The notes beneath the pieces were generated by a model. That model was given only the letters and a program-made list of their open reading frames with translations. It ran no database searches and had not been told where the DNA came from. Both the position numbers and the translations under genes were made by a program. A DNA stretch of 64,000 nucleotides from Seminavis robusta (taxonomy: Eukaryota > Bacillariophyta > Bacillariophyceae > Naviculales > Naviculaceae): contig CAICTM010000004.1 of the NCBI GenBank assembly GCA_903772945.1, positions 124,001 through 188,000 of the forward strand, in the 5' to 3' direction. Each line of letters begins with the position of its first letter. Within the stretch, counting starts at the first letter, position 1. Positions 1 to 10,948 of the stretch are shown here, piece after piece.

Positions 1-1
1 A

Positions 2-922
2 GAGAAGGTGCCGGTCGAGGCGACGGCGGATGGCCATTTGGAGACTAAGCAGAGCATTTTTACCTTGCATCCGAATGGTCTTGTCGAATTCAACTTGGAC
101 GCCATTCTTCCAGTCGAAGGAGGGATTAAAAAGCTACGCTCGCACACCGAGACGAACGGGCTCACTGAACGTAACGTTCTCTCCTTCTCGGTACTTGCCT
201 TTTCTCCCGGGCGCGATTCCCTTCAAGCGGGGCATGTACAAGGCGACGTTTTGACCAGCATGTTTTGCCTTACAGAAATGCATCCTCACCAACGCCACGA
301 GCTTCAGAAATGGTACAACTTGTGCATGGACCACTCACTTGGGATCGTTGTGGGATTGGCGCTGCTCTTTGTGGTTGGTTCTGTGGTCTTTTATTTTGGC
401 CACTCTCTTTGGCTGGTCTTGTGGATAATGTTGCGCATGATCCTTCCAGCATTTGTGGCACGTCGAGTGTTGGCTTGGCCAGACAAGATTACTACCTGGG
501 ATGTCTGGCGCGGCCTTGTCTTGATCGGGTTGGTGACTGCGTCGTCGTTACAGCCGACCCTGCTTTCTTGCGTCCTCGCTGGAGGGGCCTTTCTGATCTA
601 TCGAGACACCAGTGCGGCGATCGAATGGGCGTTTCTGGGCTTTCTGGCCTGGGGTTCCCCTGTCGTTGCCTCACACCTAAATCCGTTGGCGACTTCATTG
701 CTCCTGACTCGCTCGTCGCCAGCGATTTTGCGTGTGTTGGTCGAGTGGTCGCTCTATCTTCTTTTTGTCGGTGAGGGGTGGTGGAAGTTTGTGACAATTT
801 ATGCATTTGCACGATCGTATGGGTCGCTCATGACAGCAAACACCAAAGAGACCGACAAAGCTCCAAGCACTGAAGATCTCCTTCTGCAAACTCACGCCAA
901 CTTCGAATGGCCTCAATATTAG
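2..922 (+). CDS. Multi-pass membrane protein, 3' part only
   Basis: The reading frame is open from the window edge to a TAG at 920-922, so the gene begins upstream; the first in-window start-like codon (GTG at 8) is not a credible start. About 306 residues are visible. The first ~105 are soluble and include a Cys/His-containing stretch (FCLTEMHPHQRHE). They are followed by four or five hydrophobic segments between roughly residues 108 and 270, e.g. GIVVGLALLFVVGSVVFYF, and a short polar tail. I recognise no family; the membrane part resembles small multi-spanning endomembrane proteins only in general character. There is no sign of an intron in the visible part. Coding potential is good (long frame, coherent hydropathy), function unknown. 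Confidence 0.6.
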   Translation, partial: EKVPVEATADGHLETKQSIFTLHPNGLVEFNLDAILPVEGGIKKLRSHTETNGLTERNVLSFSVLAFSPGRDSLQAGHVQGDVLTSMFCLTEMHPHQRHELQKWYNLCMDHSLGIVVGLALLFVVGSVVFYFGHSLWLVLWIMLRMILPAFVARRVLAWPDKITTWDVWRGLVLIGLVTASSLQPTLLSCVLAGGAFLIYRDTSAAIEWAFLGFLAWGSPVVASHLNPLATSLLLTRSSPAILRVLVEWSLYLLFVGEGWWKFVTIYAFARSYGSLMTANTKETDKAPSTEDLLLQTHANFEWPQY

Positions 923-1642
923 TATGCATCTGTCCGTTCGAGTGACTGCACGGAATGACAGTTCAAAAGCGGTATCGTACCGGCAGCGGTACCCTGAGCC
1001 AATGGTCGCATGTAGGTAGAAATATACCGTACCGGTTCCGGTAAGTGGAGGCGAGGCTTCAGTGGCTGGATAGATGTGTGGGAGTCGAGTCCCACTACTA
1101 GTACATGGAAGTCAAGGCTCACTAGCTACTATCATCTAGATTTTTATAGACCAGTCTGCTGGATCCAAGCGCCATGTGCTACTGCATGGAATTCGAAAGG
1201 ATCCATATACGAAATATGGCGCAGGGGAACGTTGCTCTTATTACTGATTCCAATACGGCAATTTGGAGTTTGGTCCCCTGTTTGTCACCCCTGATCCCAC
1301 CGAACCTCGTAGTCCTGAATTCGCCTGGCCCTCTGGCGGCTTCAGTGGATAACTACCGACTCTAGCTAATGGCAGACCCGGGCCTCACAATTGGCGGCGG
1401 GACGACGAAGCAGTCGAAACCTTACCCACCGTAGTCGACTGAGTCGAGTCCCTAGTCTTCAGTCTTCCTGTGACTGACTGACCTTGCCAAACCTGCGCAA
1501 GTAATCCAAACGTGCTTTGCTGGGTGGTGCCTCACTTCGGCGGACAGTTTCGTCTCACAATCTAAAACTTCAGCAAAGATTATAGCGACGACTTTTAAAC
1601 TAACACTATTGTAGCAGTCTATCTATTCCTATTGTAGAAACC
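923..1642. other. Intergenic region
   Basis: No gene is supported. The stretch is rich in overlapping GTACCGG / ACCGGTA words (about 970-1045) and in GTCGAGTC repeats (about 1080-1100 and 1430-1460). The last ~80 bases are AT-rich and lead into the ACC-ATG-GCG start of the next gene. Confidence 0.5.
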
Positions 1643-3031
1643 ATGGCGTCCGTTGTTTACCGATTCGCAGCTGAATCCAAGAACCAAGCGCTGAAGATTC
1701 CCGGGAACTCGTTTGTGACCATCTTCAACATCAAGAAAGCCATCGTCAAAGCGAGGAGACTGGATGTTGGCCGCCGAGCGGATTTCGATCTCGTCGTCAA
1801 GAACGTTGAGACTGAAGAAACGTACAATGACGAGACAGTGATGATAGAACGTCCAGTCCGCCTCATCGTGCATAGGGTCCCTGCTCCCTTCAAACGAGGT
1901 CTTTTGGACCGTTTCGATCGAAATGAGGTGCGAAGGGACGCCCGCCCCTGCCCCTGGTTGGATTCCGTTCCAGCTGAGTTCTACAATTTCCAGTGCAGAG
2001 ACATAGAAGAATTTATTCCCACGAACTCGTCCTGCCCCAAGCAGCCGGTTATGACAACGGAAAGCGAAGAAAGAAAAGCCCTGTTAGCTGTGATCCCTTC
2101 CGCTGCTATCCCCCTCACAACCGTTGCCACCACCAGGCCCAACGGCAACCAAACAACATCATTCCGTTATGACCACAGCAACAAGAAACCAAATGCAGAC
2201 CCAGAACTACGGGAAAAGAAGCCAGCGAAACGCGTTATTGGCGTGCCACAAACATTCCGCGGCCTTGGCGACCAAGGGAGCATCCGAGCAAACAAAGCAG
2301 GCTTCGAGGAGCTCAAGAAGCGCACAACGGATAGCTTTGCCACTGCTTTGCGAGTGACGGGCACAGAGATACCGGAATATCTCAAGTGCGGCATCTGCTT
2401 TGGGCTCGTGGAGAGGGCAGTCAATCTCTACTGGGATCCCAAAGGCCGGACGGCTTGTGAAAGTTGCATCTGTGGCGCGCTTTCCCGAAGCCTCAACTGC
2501 CCTCTCACTGGTGTCGAAGGCATTGGCCCTGACGAGCTCTTTCTCAACCACCCCATCCAGCGAGCTGTTGCAGCGTTTGTGAGTGGGGTGGAAGCGAAGA
2601 TGGCACTTATCCAAGCGAGCCACGATGTCGACGATGGCGCAGTCGAGCCCACCAGCGAGATCAAATCCGACAATCCACACGGAACCGAAAAGGAAACCAA
2701 GGCAAAGAAGAAAAGACACGAGGACGACGAGTTTGGGGGGGATGTCTTCGCGGTCGTCAGCGAAATAAACGACAAGAGCAAGGCAGAGCAGGGACGCCAC
2801 GAGGGTAAGTTAAGGCAGCCAAGACAGAATGTCCAGAGCATGCGCGGGAACAACACACCACGAAGAGAACAAGGCGAGAAGCACGGAAACAAAACACCAC
2901 GCAGAGGGCAAGGCGAGAGGCTGGTGCGAACGTGGCAAGGGCGGCCTTTCAACCGCAAGCGAATGAGCGAAGAAAATGTAAGTACTGTACAGTTGTTTGT
3001 GTTTGGTGCGCTAATGCTGCCATCGGGATAA
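1643..3031 (+). CDS. RBBP6/Mpe1-like DWNN protein with RING/U-box-like domain
   Basis: Residues 1-76 form a DWNN (ubiquitin-like) domain: MASVVYRFAAESK, then the INIKKAI and DFDLVVKNVET segments and a basic IVHRVP end, as in RBBP6/Mpe1/SNAMA. Residues about 247-318 form the RING/U-box-like domain (CGIC at 249-252, ACESCI, then NCPLTG and a conserved PDELFLNHPIQRAV helix). The family acts as E3 ubiquitin ligase and in mRNA 3'-end processing. Unlike animal RBBP6, I see no CCHC zinc knuckle between the two, and several RING zinc ligands are absent. The C-terminus is basic and Arg/Gly/Gln-rich. The start is in good context (ACCATGG). The 3' end is uncertain: a strong donor GTAAGT lies at 2978. 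An intron 2978-3113 would join a short exon 3114-3158 encoding an Arg-rich tail; otherwise the frame stops at 3031. Confidence 0.85.
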   Translation: MASVVYRFAAESKNQALKIPGNSFVTIFNIKKAIVKARRLDVGRRADFDLVVKNVETEETYNDETVMIERPVRLIVHRVPAPFKRGLLDRFDRNEVRRDARPCPWLDSVPAEFYNFQCRDIEEFIPTNSSCPKQPVMTTESEERKALLAVIPSAAIPLTTVATTRPNGNQTTSFRYDHSNKKPNADPELREKKPAKRVIGVPQTFRGLGDQGSIRANKAGFEELKKRTTDSFATALRVTGTEIPEYLKCGICFGLVERAVNLYWDPKGRTACESCICGALSRSLNCPLTGVEGIGPDELFLNHPIQRAVAAFVSGVEAKMALIQASHDVDDGAVEPTSEIKSDNPHGTEKETKAKKKRHEDDEFGGDVFAVVSEINDKSKAEQGRHEGKLRQPRQNVQSMRGNNTPRREQGEKHGNKTPRRGQGERLVRTWQGRPFNRKRMSEENVSTVQLFVFGALMLPSG

Positions 3032-3158
3032 TGCGGCAATGGGGAGAAAGCAAAAGTAGTCAGATGTATTTTAAGTCAAATAGCGATATAGAAAAGTTAT
3101 GCTCTTCATGTAGACCATACCGCGGCGAAGACCATACCGTAGCGAGTGTTGGTCTTAG

Positions 3159-5045
3159 CACCAGCCACACCGCATGACATAGTCCCTGTCCTTCGTAGCC
3201 TATTCTCACACGCTCGTTTCTCATTCTTCTATCCAAGCAGAACACAATGTTTCATGCTGACGATGTGGTTAGAAAGCGGCCTCGCTACTCCCCCAAGGTT
3301 CCATTTCCTTTCACCCCTCACCAATGACGAAGTTGGAACCAAGGAATTGGCTCAATCCCCAGTACGGTACCATGTCACAGCCAACCCCACAGTTCCAGAC
3401 ACAAAAAAGCTGGACCCAATCACCAATACGTACCCACAGCCACATGATTTGGCTCCATAGATGATACATGTAGCATAAAATAGATATAATTAATCCAAAC
3501 CAAACCAAAAACAAACAACAATCAACCGGCAACTCGATCCTCCGGCTCCACCGATATGCCCGGACCACATCTTCTGCTAACCCCAAGCAACAGCAAAAGG
3601 GAGGTGCCAGCAGCTGTGCCAGCTCATCATTGGCTGTCATTCTTCTGCCTTTGGTCCTGGACGAAAACCCATGGTAACGGCATGATGGTCACATAGCTTC
3701 CCACGGCATAAATCTGGTGTCCCGGCAGCGGCGGCGAGCAACTGAACGGCATCCTACCCCTACCGTTGCTGTGACTCTGGTCTGCGGTAATCAGAGTACC
3801 GGTACTCTAGCTAGAGTAGCCTAAAATAGATTTCTATTAGCTGGACTGGAGTAAACAAGGGTAACACTAGAAAAAGCCAACCGTCAGACCTGGAAGCATA
3901 TTCACGTTGACTGTTGCAGAGACGGGTACTGTCTATGCATATCGGTAGCTATGTGCATAGAGCGTCAACCGAAAGATGCCATCGATAAATCGCTAACAGG
4001 CTACAGAAGCTAGATCGCAGGAATCCGAAGACAGATGAGAATATCAGCATCAAGAAGATTCCACCTGTAGGATGAGAAAAGCCCCTTGCCTTCAACATTT
4101 GAGAATGCTGTACGTCATGAATGAGAAAGCCTGTTGTCAATGTTGTCAACCCTGTTGTCGAGCCCGTTTTGGGCCACTCTAAGAAATTGTGAGACGATTG
4201 GTTGTCACTGAAGGACGTGTCCTTTTGGACGACGCCTTGTCCTAAATACCTTTAGCGCGTCACTGCCCCTTAAATCCAAAGCATAGACGGTGGGGCACTG
4301 TGACGAATTGATGAGCCGGAGTAGCTTACAAGCGAGGCTATGTTGGGAGTTGAGTATTTATGCCGTATCCATACCTGTAGAGTGAATATACCCATTTACC
4401 TAAATAAGTAACGACCCACATGATATATTTTTAGCCATATATTTCGGGCTCCCACATGGCCAGATTGGCGACTCTTGAAAAATCGTCATCTAATTTACCT
4501 GTTGGGTAAGCAAGAGGAAAAACACCAAGCAAACGGCCATCATACCATCTGCAGCTAGTCTAGCTGGAAGTGCATGTATGCCTACCAGTACCGGTAGTGT
4601 GTTTGAGGCTGTGTGTGACAAGAAACAGGGCAGTTTCGTCAACCTGAACTCACACAATTGGCGGTGTGCTTTGAGAGTCTTCGGAAGCAAAGCAGAGCGT
4701 CATCGTCTTGTTTAATGGCAATCTTCGCTTGATAGCTGTCCCGCACCTCCAACGTCCACACTCAACGGAATCGCAAAACTTTGTTGTTGCCTTACCTTCA
4801 CTTGACTGCAAGCTTGCCAGTGCTTGCTTGTGTTGGGTTCGGTTGTTGTGGTTGTTGACTTGACTTGTTGGATTGGCCTCATTTGGTTTGGTTTGGATTG
4901 AGATAAAAGCTACCTTTCTCAATCAAATCAACCACTGGATCCTTCACCAACAATCATATTGAAGTTGTTGTCAAGAAGGAAGGAAGGTCAGGTCAGTTGA
5001 GAATTGGATCTTTTGGTGAATCTTCTTTTGGATCATCAAGTCAAG
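3159..5045. other. Intergenic region
   Basis: Long stretch with no convincing gene; frames here are below 110 codons and lack family features. It holds scattered TACCGGTA words (e.g. 4588-4595), an AT-rich block near 4380-4450, and a C/T- and CAA-rich leader just before the hydrolase start at 5046. Confidence 0.45.
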
Positions 5046-6962
5046 ATGAGTACTGCTGGTACCGGTACTATGGAATGGCTGTGGGAAGCGCAAGAGTCTG
5101 TGGAAGCCATGATGCCTGTGGCCGTTAAGGAGCAACTTCCCATATGGTGGCCTCTTCCAGTGTTGGTCTATCTTTTTGCAGAAGTTTGCTTTTACATCTA
5201 CTTCAAGACAGTCATGGTTCCCTTTGCCAATACGATCATTGCACCTTCAGAGTACCGAGACTACGGTCGGGACCGACACAAGCTCATTCTTCGGATTCTG
5301 GAACGAGTCACTCGGACTGCCAAAGTCAATGGAAGAGATGATTTGGAAGACACAGCACGCTATCTAGTACAGTGGTTTAACTATGCTCCCAATCACTTGG
5401 CAGCCGGATCGGCGCACAAGAAAAAGAAGAAGCAGCAGACTCCCACCACCACAAAGTACCGAAAGAACAAACTCAAAGCGACAACCTCTCCCAAACGACG
5501 CGTCGTCAAGTTTGCTTCTTCGGATAATACTCCGTCATCCAGCAACAGCAACAATAGCGACAGCAGCAGCAGCAGCAGCAAGCCCAGTTTGTTGGTCAAA
5601 TTGTCAGACTCTTCCATTGGATCTTCCCTGGGAACCGAGTCTGTCTGCTCCTCTTCGGCGACCGGGAGTAGCCCAGACGACAGTCATTTGACCATGAGTG
5701 ATGACGATCATGATGAGATGGTAGTGTCTCTTGTGGGAGCGGGACAAGTGGTGGATGACACGGCGTCGGATAGTGCCAGTTTGGATGATGACGATGATGA
5801 TTCCATTGACGATGACTTTGATGATACTGATGACGACGAAGTCGATGACAATGCCAGCATTCATGCCGAGTACACTGTCACTGTGCTGCGAAAGGATGAT
5901 GTCGATGATTTCATGGCATGGGGATTCTTTGGAAAGTTCGTATCCACTTTGGAGGAGTGGGAACGGGAGGAAATGGAAAACTGCTATCAAGTACTCGAGG
6001 AAATGCATGGCATTCGATTCCAACCGGGACGATCACCCCACTACAAATTGAAATACTTGCTGTCATTGGAAGATTGTGTGGCAATGCATCGACCATTGAT
6101 ATTCTACCTGCAAGTATTCTTGGTCAAATGGTTTGCTGGACTACTCTTTCGATTGGCGGGCTTCAGTCGACATGTCGCGGAATCGGGGGTCATTTGTTGG
6201 TACAAACCAGCTGCCGACGATGATTACTCCAAAAACCTGTTGCCACTCTGCTTCTTTCATGGAGTGGGACCAGGGGGGCATGCCCTCTACACACTCATGG
6301 TGCTATTGGGATTGAATCGAACGGGGAGAGCCATCTTTTTGTTTGAGAATCACTCCGTCACATGCAGTCTCAACTTTAAGGCATTGACCGACAATGAAAT
6401 TGTGGATGGAGTAAGAGAAATGATAGACCGATTCTGTGGACCGGATCGACCCATCAGTCTCATGGGACATTCCTTTGGATCCAGTGCATTGACATGGATC
6501 TTGCACTCTGATTTGAAACCACGCATTCGACAAATGGTCATCCTCGAACCGGTCAGTCTCATGCTCAGTGAATCTGATGTCATTTGCACCATGGCAAAGC
6601 CCATCTTCAAAGCTGCAATTGATCTCGTCTTGGAACACTACATTCGGCGACAGTATCCATGGTACAACAGTGAACTGTGGCTCGAGGATATCCCAGATGA
6701 TGTGCATGTGATCATCGGCCTCGCTGGCAGGGATGGTCTGATTCCCACCCCCAAGATCACTCAAGAGATTGAAGCATTTTGTGCCGTCAACCCCAAAGTT
6801 GCCAAGAACATGGATTTCATTTACTGGAAGAACAACTTGCATGGGTTGTGCCTGGTCCTGCCCTGGTGTTGGAAGGATATCAACGATGCCATGCTCAAGC
6901 AAGAGCTGGCCATGATGATGCAGTCCAAGTCGTCGCGACGAAGGAGCCGCCTCAAGCTGTAA
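5046..6962 (+). CDS. Membrane-anchored alpha/beta hydrolase (intronless copy)
   Basis: 638 residues from the first ATG (GTCAAGATGAG context); the frame opens further upstream only through a TTG. An N-terminal membrane segment (about residues 33-58, WWPLPVLVYLFAEVCFYIYF) is followed by a Lys-rich and then Ser- and Asp-rich low-complexity linker (about 118-285). The C-terminal half is an alpha/beta hydrolase: oxyanion region FFHGVGPGGH, nucleophile elbow GHSFGS with Ser476, probable acid Asp563 (AGRDGLIP) and His599 (NNLHG). The family hydrolyses esters, amides or lipids; the substrate cannot be read from sequence. The next gene is a clear paralog on the same strand about 1.7 kb away, so this is a tandem duplication. 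That copy has an intron after QPG; here the same place (FQPGRSP) is uninterrupted. Likely ER or other endomembrane anchored. Confidence 0.85.
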   Translation: MSTAGTGTMEWLWEAQESVEAMMPVAVKEQLPIWWPLPVLVYLFAEVCFYIYFKTVMVPFANTIIAPSEYRDYGRDRHKLILRILERVTRTAKVNGRDDLEDTARYLVQWFNYAPNHLAAGSAHKKKKKQQTPTTTKYRKNKLKATTSPKRRVVKFASSDNTPSSSNSNNSDSSSSSSKPSLLVKLSDSSIGSSLGTESVCSSSATGSSPDDSHLTMSDDDHDEMVVSLVGAGQVVDDTASDSASLDDDDDDSIDDDFDDTDDDEVDDNASIHAEYTVTVLRKDDVDDFMAWGFFGKFVSTLEEWEREEMENCYQVLEEMHGIRFQPGRSPHYKLKYLLSLEDCVAMHRPLIFYLQVFLVKWFAGLLFRLAGFSRHVAESGVICWYKPAADDDYSKNLLPLCFFHGVGPGGHALYTLMVLLGLNRTGRAIFLFENHSVTCSLNFKALTDNEIVDGVREMIDRFCGPDRPISLMGHSFGSSALTWILHSDLKPRIRQMVILEPVSLMLSESDVICTMAKPIFKAAIDLVLEHYIRRQYPWYNSELWLEDIPDDVHVIIGLAGRDGLIPTPKITQEIEAFCAVNPKVAKNMDFIYWKNNLHGLCLVLPWCWKDINDAMLKQELAMMMQSKSSRRRSRLKL

Positions 6963-8685
6963 AACGCTGCCGGGTATTCCTTCCTTCATGTGCTGCATGT
7001 CGTTGTATGTCCTCTTTCTGTCATCGAGTTCAGTTCAGTTCGTTCATAGGGTACAGTACCATCCATTCCATTGTTCTGTTTAGTTTCACCACCGGTTGTT
7101 GATGGCGGCAATGGTGGCGCGTGCCTGGGTGTTCTACATGATGATGCTGATGATAGGGTCCGAGCGATGCAAGCCAACAACGTCTCTACCCCCTATCTGT
7201 CCAGTCAGCAACCTTTGTTTCTACTTTCATCATCTTACATTCAAGCCCCGCCCCATGTGTCGGCCACGCAACGTCCTGTTGATGCATACTACTACGTCTC
7301 TACCACGCAATGTTTCAATCCATATTCACACTATTCGATCTTCATCACCCTTAGCCTACATTACTACTAATAGACAAGGTTTTTGACTTTCTATGTGCAC
7401 ACTTGTCATTGTACGTGTTTGTATTTGCGTTTGGAAATCCGTAATTTTGCGGCTGCACGACTACTTCAGTAACTGGGACCGTACCATCCAAACCGGGGCA
7501 AAGTCTTGCAACCACGATGGATTGCAACCAGCCTGTCAAATGAGACTCCACGGTGCAAGTGCGTTGAAACCATTGTTTGGAGCCATTGGAACATGGTTCC
7601 TTCTGTGAGCATCTTGCCATCTCTCGACTCCGTTTCACCCCCGGTTGCCAGTAACCAAATCCCTCGTGATCTCGAGGCCACGTGTATTGTTCCCATTGAT
7701 TTCTATCAGGTTCCCAATAGAAATCGAAAGCTCTACAAGATACAACGGACTTCGGGTTGTTTTTGGCAATGAACAGAAGCCGTTTATCTGGTTGCTAGCT
7801 AGCTAAGTAGACGGGGGTACCTAGCACCCGTAGCATAGCATCATAGCATGCACCCAACCGCAAGGCAGCCCTTGTTTGCTCCTACAGTACCGTACCGTTA
7901 GCCATGGTTGCTTGAAGTGGAGCCCCTGCCTACTAGAGTAGAGGACCGGACCGGTAAGCCGTTAGAGCCGCCGGATACTCGCACAAACCACCTAAAATTC
8001 GCTGCGTCATGACACCACTTAGAGTCAACGGCTCAGCCTCGGTAAATGATAAATTTTTCTGCTGCGCGCCTGCCGTCAGCTACAAACTCCAAAGTGAATG
8101 ATTTGCACACAAGACAAAGACACAACCTGCCGTCATCCCATCAAGGCTTGTGGGAATTTTGTTGAGTTGTTGACAACTGCAACAAGGTTTGGATTGGATC
8201 CTTTACAGGACCGCCGCCTGATTGCCTGTCACCATCTTCGTCAGTCGCTGTGGATTGTGGATGCCTATTTGTTCTTTGCATCAGCTCTGTACCAAATTTT
8301 TGTGTTTCCTGGCAGGATCAAGTTTCCGAACGAGCCAAAGTTTCCCGGACTGACCACATTTTGCCTTCAAAGACAGCGCATCAGCCTTCTCTTGTTCTCT
8401 CAATAGACTTTATCTATCTTTCTATCGGTGCAGTTCACTTGACAGATCCTGGATCGTCATCAATATCGACTGTTTGAGAGAATAGAATCGAATCTTATTA
8501 GCTCCAGTCTACCCGAATTCCTTAACCAGGAGTTCGTTCTGAATATACCCAAAAACAACCTTTTTCATTTCCTCATTACTTCCATGTCCTTGTCGAGAAC
8601 AAGCTTTCATTTATTCGATAGTTTCATACATACATCAAGCAATATCTGCAACAACTTACTCTCCACTTCTATAAAACACAAAAAC
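6963..8685. other. Intergenic region between the hydrolase paralogs
   Basis: No gene supported. It contains a TAGCTAGCTA run near 7795, several TACCG words (7885-7960), and an AT-rich, C/T-rich leader before the ATG at 8686. A frame at 8098-8406 has no recognisable features and was not called. Confidence 0.45.
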
Positions 8686-10427
8686 ATGGATTTCTTCAAC
8701 GGTATACTCGCCAATGGCACTGGCTGGTGGACTTGGCCTCTCGTCATCTACGCGGCCATTGAAATAAACTTTTACCTCGTATTCAAGTTCTACCTGGTAC
8801 CTCGGGCCAACAAACGGACACCTCCCCAACCTTTCCGAGCTTTTGGCTGCCACGATGGCAAGGACCGGTTCATGTTGATGAGACGCATTCTAGACCGCCT
8901 CGAACGCACCTGTGCCGCCACGGGAGAAGACATGCTTCAAGCCACGGCTGAATACATGGCTCGGTGGTTCCGCTTCCATCCTCACACCAGCCAAGATCAC
9001 AAGAATCACCCCAGACCACCTCCCACGCGACGAGTCTCCACCCTCCTTACCGACTCGGAAAGCAGCAGCAGTTCAGGAGAGGAAGAGGAAGCCGACGACT
9101 TTGACGACGGAAGCTGTGAAAATGATTGGGAAGACTGCAAGAAAACATTTAACAGCAGTATCTTTAGCAGCAAAGTGAGCATGGAGCTCAACGCGTGGAA
9201 TGATGCCAAGCTCGATGGTTGCGAGAAGACAAACATCTTCAAGTGGGCTCTGCATACACTCTGCTATGATGATGTCAATGATCTGCTGGCATGCTTCTTC
9301 ATGGGAAAGAGTGTTGATACACTAGAAGATTGGGAAAGAGTAGAGCTCAAGAAGCTGTTTGACTATCTGGAAAATCACTTTGCCCTGAAGGTACAACCTG
9401 GTAAGCAAATCAATCATCTCGGCATTGTGCGTCGTAGGCAAGGGTCGTTCAGCGCTAATCTCTATGTATGTTGTTTCTTGTATCACCTGCAGGTCGCAGT
9501 CCCATCACTACACCCCGCCGTCTGACGCAAGAAGATGTCAATGCCTGGCATCGTCCCTTGGCGGTCTACGCTGGAGTGTACGCCATGCAACTCGGAAAGG
9601 CGGGGGCTTTGTGGCTTCTCGGCTTTAGCCACAATGTCACATCGACTGGGTTGCAGTATTGGTACAGACCGGAAAGACAGGCCACAAAGAAAGGAGAAGA
9701 AATACCCAATCCTCTCTTGTTCTTCCACGGAATCGCCCCCGGTGGATCCACCATCTACCTTCCCATGCTCCTCTCAGGAGTCGCTAATGATGGTCGTGCC
9801 ATGTTCCTCTTTGAGAATCCGTCCGTTTCATGCCACCCAAGTTTCAAAGTTATCACCGAGGACGAGACCATTGAAGGTGTACAAGAGGCATTGGACAAGC
9901 ACAACATCTTGGGAGACCTGGCCCTTATGGGACATTCATTTGGCTCCTTTCAGCTCACCTGGTTGATCTACTCCCCATTGAGACCTCGGATTCGTCAGTT
10001 TGCGCTGCTGGACCCGGTATCCATCTTGCTTAGTGAACCTGACCTGGCCATCAACTTTGACGAAGCCACACCGCTGTTCAAGTTAGTCCTCACTGAGCTG
10101 TGGACAAACTTCTACATTCGCAGGTATTTCTCCTGGTACAGGAGTGAGTTGTGGTTGGACGACATGCCTGAGAATGTGGATTTCTTTGTGGGCCTAGCCG
10201 AGAAGGATCAAATTGTGAATGGCCCCAAGGTGAAGCGGGAAGTGGAGATCTTTGGATCCGAGCATCCATCGTTCGCTCGTCAAACAACAATTGCCTTTTG
10301 GGATGGGGCCCTCCATGGAGATTGTCTGTATCAGTGGTGGAAGTGGCGGGATATTAGGAGGTTCTTTGACAACGCAGAATGCAAGAGCACCACCCAATTT
10401 CCGCCATCAAAGCAAAAGGTCTGCTAG
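8686..10427 (+). CDS. Membrane-anchored alpha/beta hydrolase (intron-containing copy)
   Basis: Two exons, 8686-9400 and 9493-10427, joined by a 92-bp phase-1 GT-AG intron (GTAAGC...CTGCAG); spliced product 549 residues. The splice restores VQPGRSP, matching FQPGRSP in the upstream paralog. The N-terminal membrane segment (WPLVIYAAIEINFYLVFKFYL) is followed by a Ser/Glu/Asp-rich linker, shorter than in the paralog. The hydrolase domain has FFHGIAPGG, nucleophile elbow GHSFGS with Ser387, Asp477 (AEKDQIV) and His513 (LHGD). I chose the ATG at 8686 because it aligns with the paralog's start; an in-frame ATG at 8584 would add 34 residues without family support. Substrate unknown; probably the same enzymatic role as the neighbour with a diverged linker. 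Confidence 0.85.
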
Positions 10428-10948
10428 GCTCTTCCAGTGCCACTGCCCGTTGTCTTTCAGCCACTTGTCATGGCTATTGTACCATTAACGGATTTTTTGG
10501 AGTTCAACATTAATGTTGAGAAAAGTGTGTCCTCACGGTCATTGCGACACGTGCTACCAATGTTTTTAGTTTCAAGCCACAACCTTAGATTGTTTAGTAA
10601 GCATTCATCCTTCTTTTAGTAGTTATCTAGATAGCCAAGTGGACTTCTCTGTATGCATAGTCGCGTTCTTGCACCTCATGAGACAGTTGAGTGCATCCTA
10701 ATTGATGTGCCGATGGAGCCCTTGGCTGTACCGGCACTCAGAAGTAAAGCAACAGCTTATGAAGAACCCAACCAATCCATGAGATAAACCAACAACTAGT
10801 CTACTCTCTTATCCAATTATTTCTTTGTGAAGTCATACTGTCCCGCATGTCTTCTCCCTACTTTCTGTCAAAATACTGTTGCACACTGCCACAATCAACC
10901 TCTTCAGCAGCTAGCTGGCTAGCTCCCCAAGGCCATATCACCAAAAGT
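10428..10948. other. Convergent intergenic region
   Basis: The 3' flanks of the plus-strand hydrolase and the minus-strand SET gene meet here. AGCTAGCTGGCTAGCT lies at 10910-10925. Nothing else is supported. Confidence 0.4.

Noticed and set aside
2207-2800. 197-codon minus-strand frame
   Set aside because: Antisense of the RING/U-box region of the RBBP6-like gene.
8098-8406. 102-codon frame upstream of hydrolase copy 2
   Set aside because: No family features; lies in the leader/promoter region.
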